From Dicyema japonicum (lineage: Eukaryota; Dicyemida; Rhombozoa; Dicyemidae), in contig RDEW01000018.1 of assembly GCA_011109175.1 (NCBI GenBank), positions 312,887 to 376,886 on the forward strand: 64,000 nt of DNA, in the 5' to 3' direction. A program made the position numbers and the translations under genes. Positions 1 to 11,248 of this stretch are shown in pieces. The notes beneath the pieces are model-generated. The model saw nothing but the letters and a program-made list of their open reading frames with translations, had not been told where the DNA came from and did no database searches. The first letter of the stretch is position 1; every line of letters starts with the position of its first letter.

Positions 1-480
1 GAAAATAAATTTGAGAGGTTTCTGATGTATTCAAACAACACCGATGCACCTGTTTGGTTACTAGAATCTGCGACAGGAATGACTCTTGGATCAATGTCCT
101 CCAGATAGGAAGCATTGGTATCCAGCTTGAGCACGATGTTGTCAGTATTTCCATCATACTTATACTGGAGATATATCTGACGCACAAGTGCCAATTCGGT
201 GGTACCATCGATAGTTATGGACATCATCTTATTTCATGTTGTGAAGGAAAGAAGATACCAAGGCAATAAACGTAATTGTGAAGCGTGCTCTGGAGTTTAC
301 TGAGTACCCATCCATATTAGTTGGTTGGACAGAGGAGGTGGAAAATGGTCATACCAAATTACAATCTTCCCATTAGAGGAAGGAGGAGAAGTCATTGGTA
401 TGGGATGCTATGAAGGATCGACTCCGTTTGTCTTTTTTATTTTTGTCGGGAGTGTGGTAGAGGCACTATAAGCAACGAGA
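1..480 (+). pseudogene. LINE fragment, C-terminal zinc-knuckle/PD-WD domain
   Basis: Broken 3' part of a retroelement ORF that enters from outside the window. About 190-260 translates to a Cys/His stretch containing GGTIDSYGHHLISC. This is followed by a decayed segment (VKRALEFTEYPSIL) and by SLVWDA near 395. The order matches better copies at 7350, 11851 and 19060, where CxCGG-VDxxGxH is followed by KRPDG and LVWDxTxxD. Stops and frame changes make it dead. Which clade of LINE it belongs to is not decided here. Confidence 0.55.
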
Positions 481-671
481 AAAGTTCAGAAAACTAAGAG
501 GAAGAAATACAAAAGGTTTCTTTCAGATTCACGCCTGGTTGTTATCGTTATGGAAAAAGTGGGTAATCGCTTAATTTTCAAACAAAGTTGGAAAGTCTGG
601 TTATACTCAGAAGACACGACGTAAGTGAAACCCGTGGTTTAACAGTTGATCTCCGTTGCAATCGTGAGATT

Positions 672-800
672 CAATTATTATTATTAACTCCAGACTTACC
701 ATTCTAAGCCCAGCATAAACAGTCATAACTAACTAATCCAAGAAAGGAACCAAAGGGAAACATCTGCTTGTGCCGAGAAGCAATGGTGAGAAGCAATTAT
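672..800 (-). mobile_element. Retroelement 3' end with TAA-type tail
   Basis: Read on the minus strand the segment ends in AGTTAATAATAATAATTG, a microsatellite-like tail. Nearly the same 110 bp recurs at 35402-35520, including the blocks AACAGTCATAACTAACTAAT and AACATCTGCTTGTG. A shared 3' end with a TAA tail is typical of 5'-truncated non-LTR insertions. No ORF is preserved. Confidence 0.5.
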
Positions 801-927
801 GTCGGCGATGACAATTTGACTAATTATTATAAATATTTAAAAAAAGTAAAATGGATATTAATTTTAATAAATTTGAATTAATTATTTTTCGCTTTTTGCT
901 GTAGTAACTACACAGCAATAAGAATAC

Positions 928-3628
928 ATGTCAATAGACCTAGACTTATTCTATGACGTCGATGATTCCGACTCCAATAAGGAAAGCACGGCATCCCCTA
1001 CCAAGGTAACGACTCGAAGAAAGTCCACAAAAAGCCAGACATTCGACTCATTTAAAATATCCGAGGAAATGAATTCCAAGGACTTTGATATTTTGTCCGC
1101 CCCCAGTATCGCGTTCCCTCAGAAGAAGTTCTACTCCCTCGGCCAGACTTTTGATATACAACACAAAAACCTGGCCGAAATCGACGTAGAAGAGATGATG
1201 CTATTGCAGATAAAGAAGCGCAAGGAACAGGAGTATGATTTGTAGTAATTCCAGACGAATGGAAGAAGACGCCGAGTTGGATCGACGGTTGTTCCTTGTG
1301 CAGAAAATGAAGGTTTTGGGCTATTATTAGAAGAGAGTGAGCAACTGAACCGGTCTGCCTCAAATTGTGAAGTTTCCGTTCTTGAATCCACTGTGGTCTC
1401 GGATAACACAGATTATGATAGAAGGACAACTCTGGTACCCGATAACACTTCTGAACAAAATGAGTGTTCTGAAAGCCTCTTAAACAAAGTATATTTGTCA
1501 TTATTACCTCCTACTTGCATTTAGGTGAAATTTACCTCATTTAAAGGGGCATTTTAAGTTTATTTACTTAAAAGGCATTAAAAATTGTGATTTTTGAAAT
1601 TTTCCGCTTTTATCGCCTTCTATATTTTCCAGTAAATTTGTTTTTATGTCATTGTGTGTATAACATATTTTAATTTTTGCTATTAAATTTAATCGCCTCT
1701 ATTTTCATTTATTTGTTTCAGCTTATTTTGTATTTTCGAAATTTATTATTTGTACGATCGTACACAATTTTTCCGCATTTTTTGAATTTATTACATTTTT
1801 ATGCGACTAATCTGTTAGGACAAGTCAATAGTTTCTGAAAAAACGAACAGTTTTGTGACAGATAAATTCCCCTCGACAGGTACCGTTAACGCTCTTCAGG
1901 AGACTTTGAACATTAGAAGCAGGACTTTTGAAGATGTTTCCACTCCTTCTCCCGTTGGACGTAACTCGGTTTTCAAAAACGCTGCCAAACTCATAAAGGA
2001 GCACAGGCAAGCTGTGGAATCATTCTAGCCAACGACTGGTTTCTATTGTAGGAAAGGCGGCTCAGAAAGGTACCACGTGGATTAATAAACAGTTATCAAG
2101 AGTGACGATTCTTCTCTCAGTGATGACTACAGCCTGGACTCCGACTCAGTTAAGGTTCCGTTGGGTTACATGGCAGTACAAGTCAAGGAAGAAGCACTGC
2201 AATACTTTGAAATTCGAGAAAACGCGGATGGTTCAGCTGTTAGAAGGTCATCATGTGGTTAGAACCGTTGTTATGATAGGGATCCATCTGGGCTGTAGAG
2301 TTTTCCCGTTGTGGGGTTTTTATGGCGACCGGTGGACAGGACGGAGTGATTCACGTGTGGGTTGTGAGAGAGATGTCTGCGGAAATGCGAAATAACCGGA
2401 ATGATACGAAGGATACGACTTTAGATGGTTACAAGTTGGCAAAATTCAGAATTCCGTAGTCGGTTGTTCTACTCCCGTTCTTCGTTGTTCACAGATGCGT
2501 CTTCGATCTCCTCTGGGAATCTGTCGGAATTTTCTTTGGTTTTTTCTTCTGTTATTACAGACTGGGAGTGAACCGAGCGTCTACTCAACCTCCACCATGA
2601 ATACGACGGACAAGTCATCGACTTCCGTCCTGTTTGACCCGGTCCCATTCGTTTCTTACAAATCCCACGAATCTGACGTTCTCTGTTTGTCATGGTCCCG
2701 AGTTAGCACACTAACTGACAGTAGACTCATTTTTTGGTGTCTTCCTCGATGGATATGACGGTGAGACTGTTCAATGTATTTCACGGAAACTGTCTTTGCT
2801 GTTTTCGTCACGGAGATTGTGTTCCATCTGTGGCCTTCCACCCTCAGGTTTTGATTTCACGGATTTTAGGACGAACGGTACTTTGTGAGCGGTTCATTGG
2901 AGGGGATCGTGAGGATCTGGAATATTCCCGATAAGAAGGTGGCTATGTGGAACAGAGTAGACGGAGGATCATCGCGGATGATCACCGCTGTGAGTTTCTG
3001 TCGCAACGGAAGGATCGTGGTGGTGGGGACATACTCTGGTACCTGTCTCTTCTATGAGGCATCGGTGAGGCTGGTAATTATTTGTAGAAACTGCAGTACT
3101 CCACTCAGATCCAGCTGAAGGGATCTGGGAAAAACACGTGTCCAAAGATCACTGGGATCATTCAGATGCCAAACTGTTCGAACAAGGTGTTGGTTTCCTC
3201 CAACGATTCTCGGATTCGTTTGTACGACCTCCGTGATTTGTCATTGACGTGTAAATATAAGGGGGGACTGAACTGTAATAGTCAAATAAGGGCTTCTTTC
3301 AAGTAGTTGGAGGGTTTAATGTAGCCACTCTGGAAAGTTCATCATATGTGGGTCAGAGAATCACTGGATTTACATTTGGCGGACCAATAGGACTCTTTCA
3401 TCTACTAATTTTGGGAGAAGGGACAAGAATAACCAATATGAGAGAGTGAGAGGTAGTATTTGTATCTAATAAGCGCACTTTGTGACTGTCTCGTGTGTTG
3501 CTTTTGCTCCCAAATTGGAATATTTTGTGAAGAGTAAGCATAGTAATGGTGAAGTCTTTGTATCGGCTGATGTTTTGGGGAATATTAAGGTCTTTAAGGT
3601 GAGGTGGTCCAGGAAGGCTGCCTCTTAG
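928..3628 (+). CDS. WDR44: WDR44-like WD40 protein (Rab11-binding)
   Basis: Fourteen exons joined across thirteen introns give a 698-residue protein. The exon total is divisible by three. Introns lie at 1242-1265, 1489-1818 (330 nt, the only long one), 2007-2028, 2092-2120, 2155-2176, 2258-2279, 2428-2449, 2539-2560, 2702-2724, 2848-2869, 3065-3087, 3304-3325 and 3453-3473. The N-terminus MSIDLDLFYDV resembles the acidic start of vertebrate WDR44. The WD40 half is highly diagnostic: SSSMDMTVRLFNV, CLCCFRHGD, GSLEGIVRIWNIPDKKVA, SNDSRIRLYDLRDLSLTCKY and GEVFVSADVLGNIKVF. In vertebrates WDR44 is a Rab11 effector acting in endosome recycling; the same role here is inferred. The protein is shorter than the human one (about 913 aa) because the proline-rich N-terminal region is reduced. 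The intron at 2007 would use a GC donor. The start ATG is the first in frame after AT-rich DNA. Confidence 0.9.
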
Positions 3629-4420
3629 AGGTCTTATTTTCTCAAACTTTATTTATAAAATATTTTTACTTGTATTCCATGTTCATTAGTTTTATCGGTT
3701 TCTTATGTAGGTTTTTTATCTTATTTGATAATTTTATGCTGTTAAGACTCAATATTATGTAATCGGTTATAGTGCACCAATCTGGTAATACTTTAGACAT
3801 AAAGCACCTTTATTAAAGTAATACAAGGGAAACCATTAGGTCTATGTTTTTTCGAATCAGTGATCTTGATACTCAAAGGATCAATAGAGAAAGCATTACA
3901 TGTATCATTCTTATCCATTTTCTTGGGCCAATTCAGTCCAAAGAATGTCTTGAGTTGCACTTAATGAAACTAGTCTATCTCATCTTCTTCAACTTTGAAA
4001 ATTGGCCACATTGACGAATTATAAAATAGGGTTGATTTAACAAATTTTTATGTACCCTCAACCGGAATGGTACAGTTGATCGTTTTCCGTCAACCCTGTC
4101 TTGACTTAGTAAGGTTCTTTCTTTGAACAATATCCTCACAGTCTCCAAATAAGAAAATAAGAAGACATTATATATCCATCTATATGAAGTCGACATACTC
4201 CGCATAGACCAGATACACTTGTTTTCCAAGATCAAGATGTAAAAAAAATCGAAAATTATGCGTAGCGAGCAGAGGTTGTAGCCACTCACTTTGAACATCC
4301 GCTCAATGTGTTGGAAGAAAAATCTGACTTTATGTATAATGAAGGTATAAATTTAAACATAAAATTACATCAGTGAGGTCTCCAGAGCAATAAAGAAACT
4401 CAAAGATGAAAGCCGTCATG
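3629..4420. other. Intergenic, no gene recognised
   Basis: AT-rich DNA downstream of the WDR44-like gene. A 107-codon open stretch on the minus strand (3975-4298) shows no motif I recognise, and its composition does not stand out from chance. Confidence 0.5.
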
Positions 4421-4424
4421 AACC

Positions 4425-5060
4425 CGATAATATTAGCTGAGAGTCATAGTCTAGTGGAATTCACAGACAAATTTGCAGTGTTGCTGACTGATAGTAAACA
4501 ATTACTATTCTGAACTTGGAATAGCATTACTGATGCCAATTCAGAAAGAAATATGCTTGCTGGGTTGATCGATAACCTACGCCCTATGATCTCATTGAAC
4601 ACAATACGAGAGGTCCTTGCAAATCGTTTTTAACCGGATCCAAGAATCATTGAATAAATATCTGGCACATAGTCAAACTGGCTTCAGAACAAGGAGTTCT
4701 ACGAATGATATAATGTGGTGTTATAGATGGCATTCAGTTATTCAGTTTGTATAATTATAGACAAAAAACCTTTACTATATGTTTCGGGGCTGTCTTTAAC
4801 GTCTGGGTCTGTTAATTCAGCAATATTATCCACACTTTCCAGGTTGTCTTCACCGTCTAGTATTTTTCAAATTGGTGTTGTAGCCAAGAATTCCTCGATA
4901 TCTCTAAAACGTACTACTCTTACAAAAAAATAAAAGCACAAATTTACATGTGGATGAGTGAGGCGTTTGAATGTATAAAAACACAGACTTTCGAATGTGC
5001 TTGTGTGGAGAGTGTCCCGCAGGGCGTATATTTATAGGGATCTAATGGTCCCAGTTCCTA
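4425..5060 (+). pseudogene. Reverse-transcriptase remnant
   Basis: Scattered, frame-shifted RT motifs in plus orientation. LNKYLAHSQTGFRTRSSTND near 4650-4710 corresponds to the HGFR-S-T block of non-LTR RTs. ECACVESVPQGV near 4995-5030 corresponds to the VPQG block. The region between is out of frame and full of stops. It can be placed as a LINE fragment but not assigned to a clade. Confidence 0.45.
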
Positions 5061-5548
5061 TTAAGAAGGCTCACAATTCGAATTTTAATTGAAAATAACA
5101 TTAAATACAGTAAACTCTCTCAAATTTGCCGTTTTTGGTTACAGCAAAATTGTGGCAAATTTGAGAATTGGCAGATTTCAGAATAGAATTTTATTTGAAG
5201 TTTTAATTGATTTATTTAAAAATAATTAAAATATTTAAATTAATAAATTTTATTTTTAAAGGAAAACAATATTTTTAACCAAAGAAACAAAAATTAATTA
5301 AAATTTATTAAAGTAATACTCAATTCCCAATTCCCTCTTATTAGAATTTTTAATATTTTCTTTATATCTTCTTGTTGAAGTAATGAATTCTACATCATTG
5401 TCATTTTCAATGTTTTCTAGAAGATAATTTTCAATCTATCTTAATTGAAGAGCATTTCAGCCTTGTTTAATGACTCATGTACTTCTACACAACCGGATTC
5501 TTCTTGGTCCTCAATAGCAATTAATTTCTTCTCTTCATCAATCCTTCT

Positions 5549-5863
5549 GGTTTAGTGGTTAGGTGTCGGGCTTAAGTGGCTTAGGCTACGGGTTCGAATC
5601 TCGCTGCTGTTCACCTGGTGGAAGGTTCCACGCATCTACGATGCAGAAATGGTTTGACGAGTGACGCCGTCATCAGTGAATGCTCACTGCGGAACTGGAT
5701 TGTCTAGAAAGGGCACTCACACAAGAAAAAGAAAAAAAGAAGTGAAGATCATTCCTTGGTTCTACGATTAGTTAAAATTAACTGTTCTTTACTTAAATAA
5801 AGTGTGTGTCCTGCCTTGCGGAGTTATAAAATACTATGGCTCTCGTGAAAAGGCTTTATTATT
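5549..5863 (+). mobile_element. tRNA-derived SINE with 12-bp target duplication
   Basis: A pol III A box (TAGTGGTTAGG, 5553-5563) and B box (GGTTCGAATCTC, 5591-5602) head a roughly 315-bp unit. It ends in GGCTTTATTATT. The 12-mer ATCAATCCTTCT occurs at 5537-5548 and again at 5864-5875, forming a direct target-site duplication. The host sequence is the Tigger element. A decayed minus-strand relative lies near 36065. The 3' end resembles LINE-like tails near 13565 and 22825, which may show which LINE mobilised it (inference). Confidence 0.8.
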
Positions 5864-6142
5864 ATCAATCCTTCTTTTCTCTGTAATCAATTGAAATTAA
5901 TTCTTCTATTTCAATAGGATAATAAATATCTGTTCTGGATGCAATTTCATCTGTTACATTTATGTTAGTAAATTCTGAATCGCATTCTGTACGTTCTAAT
6001 ATTATTATCAATCCTCCTTTTCTCTGTAATCAATTGAAAAAAATTCTTCTATTTCAATAAAGTCATAAATATCTGTTTTGGATACAATTTCATCTGTTAC
6101 ATTTATGTTAGTAAATTCTGATTCGCATTCTGTACGTTCTAA
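5861..6142. repeat. Imperfect tandem duplication, about 143 bp
   Basis: The stretch from ATTATCAATCC to CTGTACGTTCTAA occurs twice in a row (from 5861 and from 6004) with several mismatches. It covers the C-terminal coding end of the Tigger remnant, so the transposase tail is present in two versions. Confidence 0.75.
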
Positions 6143-6347
6143 ACGCTTAAAACAGTTTGAAATTGTTTGAGATTTCACATCTTTCCATGCCATTTTTACA
6201 AACAATACAGTATCCCTAAGATTTAACTTCTTATGTGATTCCAAGTTATAAATATTTTCAGTCGAGTAACTCCTTGAAACTTCTTCAAATTCTTTTTAAA
6301 AGACATCAATATCCACATGTTTTTCAGTGCGCATTTCGCCGTGTAAT

Positions 6348-6677
6348 TTGTAATTCGAAATCTGTCTTTTTCCAGAAACCCGAAAGAATTTTTAAAATTA
6401 GTTAACGAAAATTCTTCCTTATGTAATAATAGAGAATCGTTCAATAAAGCACCTTAAACGTTAGAGTAAATTGTGTACCTTTTGATTCCATTGAATCCAT
6501 CCAATCTACTAGTTGTAATTCGAAATCTGTCTTTTTCCAGAAACCCGAAAGAATTTTTAAAATTAGTTAACGAAAATTCTTCCTTATGTAATAATAGAGA
6601 ATCGTTCAATAAAGCACCTTAAACGTTAGAGTAAATTGTGTACCTTTTGATTCCATTGAATCCATCCAATCTACTAG
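6348..6677. repeat. Exact 165-bp tandem duplication
   Basis: 6348-6512 and 6513-6677 appear identical and abut without any N. They lie within the Tigger element and interrupt its reading frame. It could be a recent real duplication or an unflagged assembly overlap. Confidence 0.85.
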
Positions 6678-7349
6678 ATTTTTATCAAACTGTTAGTTTA
6701 AGATTTCAGTCTTGAACTGAAATAAAAGCGATTCTGCATTCATTAATATTCAAGATTCTCTTTTTAAAAATAGAAGAAAAAATGTTGCATATCGCCTGAG
6801 ATGAAGCTGATATATTGGTTTCTTTATACCACAATATTTCCACTTTTTGAGCAATTGAAAGTATGGTGTAGCCTCCAACAAGAACATTCCGACCCATGCT
6901 TGCTTTAAAGTATTTCAATTTTTAAAAAATTTTAAAAATATTAAAAAAAAATAAAAATAATATTTTAAAATGTTGGCAAATTTCAGAATTGGCAAATATC
7001 ATTGCAAAAATATAAAAAAATCGATAAAAAATGGCAAATTTAAGAGTGGCATATTTGAGAGAGTTTACTGTATTATTTATTGGACAGCAAAAAAAATATC
7101 TGACAGATTATTTTGCGTTAAAAATAAGAAATATCTGGTTTGGTACACTACTTGTTTCGATGGCGTTTCCTTCATCAACCTTGTGCTCCCAGCTACCTCA
7201 GTGATGATCGGAACTCTCAAAAAAGGCATTCAAATCCCTTTGTTCGTCTTTCTCGCTTCAGGAGTTTGAAAAAAAACAATTCTAACTCTAATAGTCTAGC
7301 CATTCAACAGGCCATTATTGTTTGATCTATAATAATTTTTATTTTATTT

Positions 7350-7770
7350 AACAAAAAAGATGGAAAGAGACCTGACGGGATGACCTTTTTCCCCTTCACG
7401 TCTGGAAGATCTTTGGTCTGGGACGCAACTTGCATAGACACGTTCTCAAGCACGAACATTTTTAAATCTGTTCAGACACCTGGAGCAGCTGCTTCGACTA
7501 CGGAAAACCTAAAAATCAAGAAATATTCTTGCCTCGGGGATCGCTACCGATTTACTCCTGTTGCGACCGAATCATCGGGAGCCGTTGGTCCAATGACGGC
7601 TGAATTCTTGCAAGAACTCGGAGGATTGCTTGCCAGAAAGAAAAGGGATCAACGAGAAGGGTTATGGCTAAGACAAAAGATTGGAATAGCCATACTCCGA
7701 GGGAACTCGTTCGCAATCCACGCAGCAGGCTTCTTCAACTGACATTTGTTTAATTGTTAAAAAAAAATTT
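7350..7770 (+). pseudogene. LINE C-terminal fragment, PDG/LVWD domain
   Basis: A 120-codon open segment starts just after KRPDG. It contains SGRSLVWDATCIDTFSS, a central KIKKYSCLGDRYRFTPVA and the end QKIGIAILRGNSFAIHAAGF. The same order is seen at 11851-12198 (-) and 19255-19542 (+). In many animal genomes this domain is the C-terminal end of retroelement ORFs. The upstream zinc-knuckle and RT parts are missing, so this is a 5'-truncated copy. Confidence 0.7.
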
Positions 7771-7842
7771 TTACTTTAACAAAGAAACAAATGTTAGTTA
7801 AAGAAACCGGCTGCGTGGATCGCGAACGAGTTCCCTCGGAGT
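7694..7842. repeat. Inverted repeat, about 55-bp arms
   Basis: ACTCCGAGGGAACTCGTTCG at 7694 reappears as its reverse complement ending at 7842. Complementarity continues inward through GTGGATTG/CGATCCAC and AAACAAATG to an AT-rich loop near 7752-7786. The left arm is the 3' end of the LINE fragment, so its tail has been copied back in inverted orientation. Confidence 0.8.
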
Positions 7843-8604
7843 GATTAATATAATAATTAAATATTAATTAAAATTACTAATAAATTTAGTTATTTTAAAG
7901 TTGATGGACAGTCAAATGGAACATATTCTTACATTTAATCTCTTGTATTGAAGAAAACTCTTGAGAGTATGTTTGTAACAAAACTTAACCCAAACAACTC
8001 CTTGGAAGCGATCCCATCGGATAAATCCTCTAATCAAGGGAATTTACCACAATTCTGATATTTTGCATGAAACCTTGTCAGTCCCTGTCTGGAGCCACGA
8101 GGCCAATAGACTTTTGGTGTTTTTTTGAAACTCCTTGTAGAAGATAGGCTGTCGGATTAGATGTAGACTTCGCCTTCTATCTCTGGGGAGAAGAGACCGA
8201 TCCCGCGACCTCTACTATTTTCAACCCTTTTCATCGCTTTATTGACTCAATAAAAATTTTTTGTAATGATTATAATGATTGTACTTATGATATTAATCCG
8301 GGAATGTTAATTTTGTGAGTATTTATGAAGTTAATGATAATGAATAAGTTGTTATGTTCTGACTAATAAATTGTGACTTAAAGTTCACCTCTATAGTTTT
8401 TAGCACTAATTCGTGTTCTTTCTAAAAAACGTAGTTTTTTTTATTAACGTGAAAAATATAGGCATTTTCCTTGTCGAAAATAAATTTTTAGAGAGTTTTT
8501 TAAGATGAAATCTGTCAAGTGGATTAATGTTTCCTCCTACGTCAAAATTATTACTGATTTCCTTTAATTTTACTGGTGTTAATCGCACTAGACGCATTTG
8601 TTCA
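7843..8604. other. No gene recognised
   Basis: AT-rich spacer. A minus-strand open stretch at 8406-8597 has no recognisable motif. Confidence 0.5.
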
Positions 8605-9061
8605 CGTTTATTATTATTATTACCCCCAGGATCACTGGGTCAAAAAGAAAAAAATAAAAGTTCTCATCTAACTAAGTGATCCTAGACCGACAAAGGAGAG
8701 GACAAGGCCAGCGGAGTCGAGAATTCTGATTAGCTCTTCTCATTAGAAATGGCATCGGCTCAAAATTTCTGTATGATTGTAGATATTTCGATAGTGTATG
8801 GAATAGAAGGCAGCTCGGTAGACTAGCCGCCTTTAAAAGTTTCTGTTGTAATTGCATTAAGAAATTTTCAATAGGCTGGATTTCGTGTTCTGGTCCAATT
8901 AACTTTATTGCAGCCTCCTCGATTGCGCATAGTTTCAATGAGGAAAATCGTGAAATTTGCATTGCCCATGAAGGACTTGCATACGTCATCGTTGGTCGGA
9001 TAAATTGTTCATGAATCGTGGCAAGGCCACCAGTTTGGCCTCTAAGTGTTTTTGAGAGCAC
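8605..9061 (-). pseudogene. LINE 3' fragment with hairpin tail
   Basis: On the minus strand a 129-codon ORF runs from the post-RT region (GLATIHEQFIRPTMTYASPS) to the terminal CRSRIT and its stop at 8672-8674. The 3' UTR ends in a TAATAATAA tail. The final codons AGGATCACT (8675-8683 read on minus) are complementary to AGTGATCCT in the 3' UTR (8628-8636), giving a 9-bp stem just before the tail. A close relative in plus orientation lies at 42990-43405. Confidence 0.75.
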
Positions 9062-9187
9062 TTTTAAAACGTTTATTCTATTTATTAATTTTATTGATTA
9101 ATTATTAAAATTTATAGATATATTTTAATATCCAATGAAAAATTTATGAAATTTCATATTTTTAATTCAATTTGCGAACGACAATGA

Positions 9188-9371
9188 ATTTATCCTAAGA
9201 TTAATTAATAGGAAGAAAGTATTGACTAACTGATTAAGTGATCCTAGCCTCCAACATCTCTCGAATTATCTTCGAATGCATTTATCCTAAGATTAATTAA
9301 TAGGAAGAAAGTATTGACTAACTGATTAAGTGATCCTAGCCTCCAACATCTCTCGAATTATCTTCGAATGC
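9188..9371. repeat. Exact 92-bp tandem duplication
   Basis: 9188-9279 and 9280-9371 look identical and abut. They carry the 3' end and stop codon of the LINE fragment that follows, so that element's tail is present twice. Confidence 0.85.
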
Positions 9372-9540
9372 TCCGCCAGCGATCCAGCTGGATTCCTGAA
9401 TTGTCTTCTTTTATGTGAATTCTATCTTAGTGCACTTTTTTATGCCGATCTGAATTCCACCACATGTGTCACCCTTTCTCTGAATGGGTTTCCTAGCTTC
9501 TTGCAGATAAGTAGGAAGCCCTGACCATCTTTCATTGAGT
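9234..9540 (-). pseudogene. LINE 3' fragment related to the 2A-motif element
   Basis: The minus strand reads GFLLICKKLGNPF...VTHVVEF. This corresponds to GFLRFCKELGNPLKEKVAHA in the element at 40205-42985. It ends MLEARIT before the stop at 9326-9328. Internal stops show it is dead. Confidence 0.6.
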
Positions 9541-9699
9541 TAAAGGAACAAGCCATTGATAAAACCACGTGACATAGCCTCACAAATCTCATAGGTTTTG
9601 TCAACCAATAATATCAAGTTTCAATTTAAATTATTTTGAGGAATTGAATCGTTAAATTTAATTTAAGATTGAATCACGATGCTGGTGACTATTAGAACA

Positions 9700-10340
9700 G
9701 ATTTCCTTCGCAATCCTGAGAGCAATATCCACCCAGTTAGGCTGCGGCCCTCTAACTTTAATTTTTTGCTTCATTTTGACTAATAAACGTAACCAGTGGA
9801 ATAAGATAATGTGACCTAATGAACATCAAAGTCGTCAGTGAATATTAATGCAAAATAGAAGATGACTAATATTGACTTTAAAATATTTTGCAAGTCGCAT
9901 TTCTTTAAACATGAGACAAGGTAGTCTGTCACTCGAAATAAATTGTGGATATAGCATGGGGCGCCACGTGTATGAAAACTTTCACTTCAAACAACCTCAC
10001 TTAGAGTGCTGGCAGTGCCTGTCAAGTCCCTGAAAAGGCAGGGACATTAAAGCGGCTGACTGGTGATGCAACGATGTAACTATGGAAACCTCTTTAGCCT
10101 CAGATTCTTGTACTACGATCTCTTCAAAACACTCGGAAACTTAATTTTAACCCGCTCAGGGGCATATTGTCCATTCGAATGGATTTTTTCCCAGTCAAGA
10201 AGGGAATAGCAACGCAGTTAGGAAGTTGATTTCTAACTCTATTTTTTGTTTTATAATAAACTAGCAACATAAATTTCGCCCACATATATTTTATGTCATT
10301 GACATGATGTGTGGCTACAACAAATGTCATATTTGACGTT
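9700..10340 (+). mobile_element. Two 3' tails of the PDG/LVWD LINE family
   Basis: 9710-9790 and 10185-10260 share the layout TTCGCAATC or GGAATAGCAACGCAGTTAGG, then a T-rich stretch, then an AATAAAC-type end. The same tail follows the coding copies at 7680 and 11870 (minus strand), and stands alone at 28975 and 51440. They are best read as very short 5'-truncated insertions. Confidence 0.5.
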
Positions 10341-10539
10341 ATTTGTGAAACAAGTTGATTGATGTTTTTATTTTACTGACGTTGAATTTATGACTACTTG
10401 CCTGAGTAACAGAACTCAAGACTTCGTCTTAGAGAAAACTCTTGATAAGGTAGGTTCTACGCATTCAGAATACTCATAGTAAAAATCCATCAAGTCAATC
10501 ACTTTCCTACGCATCATTTGACCATTAGTGACACTCAAT

Positions 10540-10745
10540 CGCGAGAAGATCAGTTACAATTTATTCCCCTAGGACCACTAGATTCAAAGAACGTCAGCAG
10601 GTAACTAAGCGATTAAAGACTTACAAAATAGAGATCGAAACCAGCGAGGAAGACATCTTGAATCAATCTCCACCATAGATTTGGAGTCTTCTCGGATGGT
10701 CCTTGAAGTCTTCAATAAAAGTGTCGTAGAGAGCAGCTTAGTAAG
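10540..10745 (-). mobile_element. Decayed LINE 3' end
   Basis: The minus strand carries a CTTAGTTACCTG block followed by TTTGAATCTAGTGGTCCTAG and GGGAATAA. It parallels the 3' UTR of the 8605 and 43337 copies (TTTGACCCAGTGATCCTGGG). No coding remains are clear. Confidence 0.4.
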
Positions 10746-10958
10746 TTTGCACTAACAACAAATTGCCCAAATTTAATGTTATTTCAGGCAAATTATTAAT
10801 ATTTACAACCACAAATGAAAAATATTCAAACAGAAAGAGCTTTGTGGTTTTTACGATTTTATCAGGAAAAAATTAAACTCAGGTAAAACCATAAACATCG
10901 AAATCACTATTTTAAACTTAGTAAATAATTCAATACTCAAAAATCCTAATAAAATTAT

Positions 10959-11172
10959 CTTGCCTACGTGCTTCCAATTTACCATTCAAAGTACAACAGT
11001 TGAGTGGAGGAATAATAATCAAGTGCCTACAGATAAAGGTTATTAACATAAAAAATTCACATGACCTTGCCTAGGTGCTTCCAATTTACCATTCAAAGTA
11101 CAACAGTTGAGTGGAGGAATAATAATCAAGTGCCTACAGATAAAGGTTATTAACATAAAAAATTCACATGAC
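10959..11172. repeat. 107-bp tandem duplication
   Basis: 10959-11065 and 11066-11172 differ at only one visible base (CTACG against CTAGG). It lies just downstream of the SSBP-like gene. Confidence 0.85.
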
Positions 11173-11248
11173 AGAATTAGCACAAACCACATCAAAGATA
11201 AAGGTAACCGATAAATTTAACAAAATTAAGAGCATAATTTCAAAAGAA

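Larger units (their letters stand above)
5108..7070 (-). mobile_element. pogo/Tigger-like DNA transposon, degenerate
   Basis: The ends form terminal inverted repeats: CAGTAAACTCTCTCAAAT at the left and its complement at the right. They are flanked by TA on both sides (5106-5107 and 7071-7072), the target expected for Tc1/mariner/pogo elements. Subterminal GGCAAATTT-type repeats occur at both ends. On the minus strand there are remnants of a Tigger transposase: an N-terminal helix-turn-helix-like piece (6706-6918), a CENP-B-like second DNA-binding piece (6223-6444, LLLHKEEFSLTNFKNSFGF) and a C-terminal piece (6008-6244, AWKDVKSQTISNCFKR). The DDE core is not intact. A SINE is nested at 5549-5863, and two tandem duplications enlarge the element. 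Confidence 0.75.

Noticed and set aside
1052-1501. 149-codon minus-strand ORF
   Set aside because: It lies opposite two exons of the WDR44-like gene and has no motif of its own.
5549-5610. A functional tRNA gene
   Set aside because: A and B boxes are good, but no cloverleaf with paired acceptor stem can be formed, and the unit is a 315-bp insertion with target duplication.
8406-8597. Small minus-strand ORF
   Set aside because: Lys/Phe-rich chance frame in AT-rich DNA without homology or splice context.
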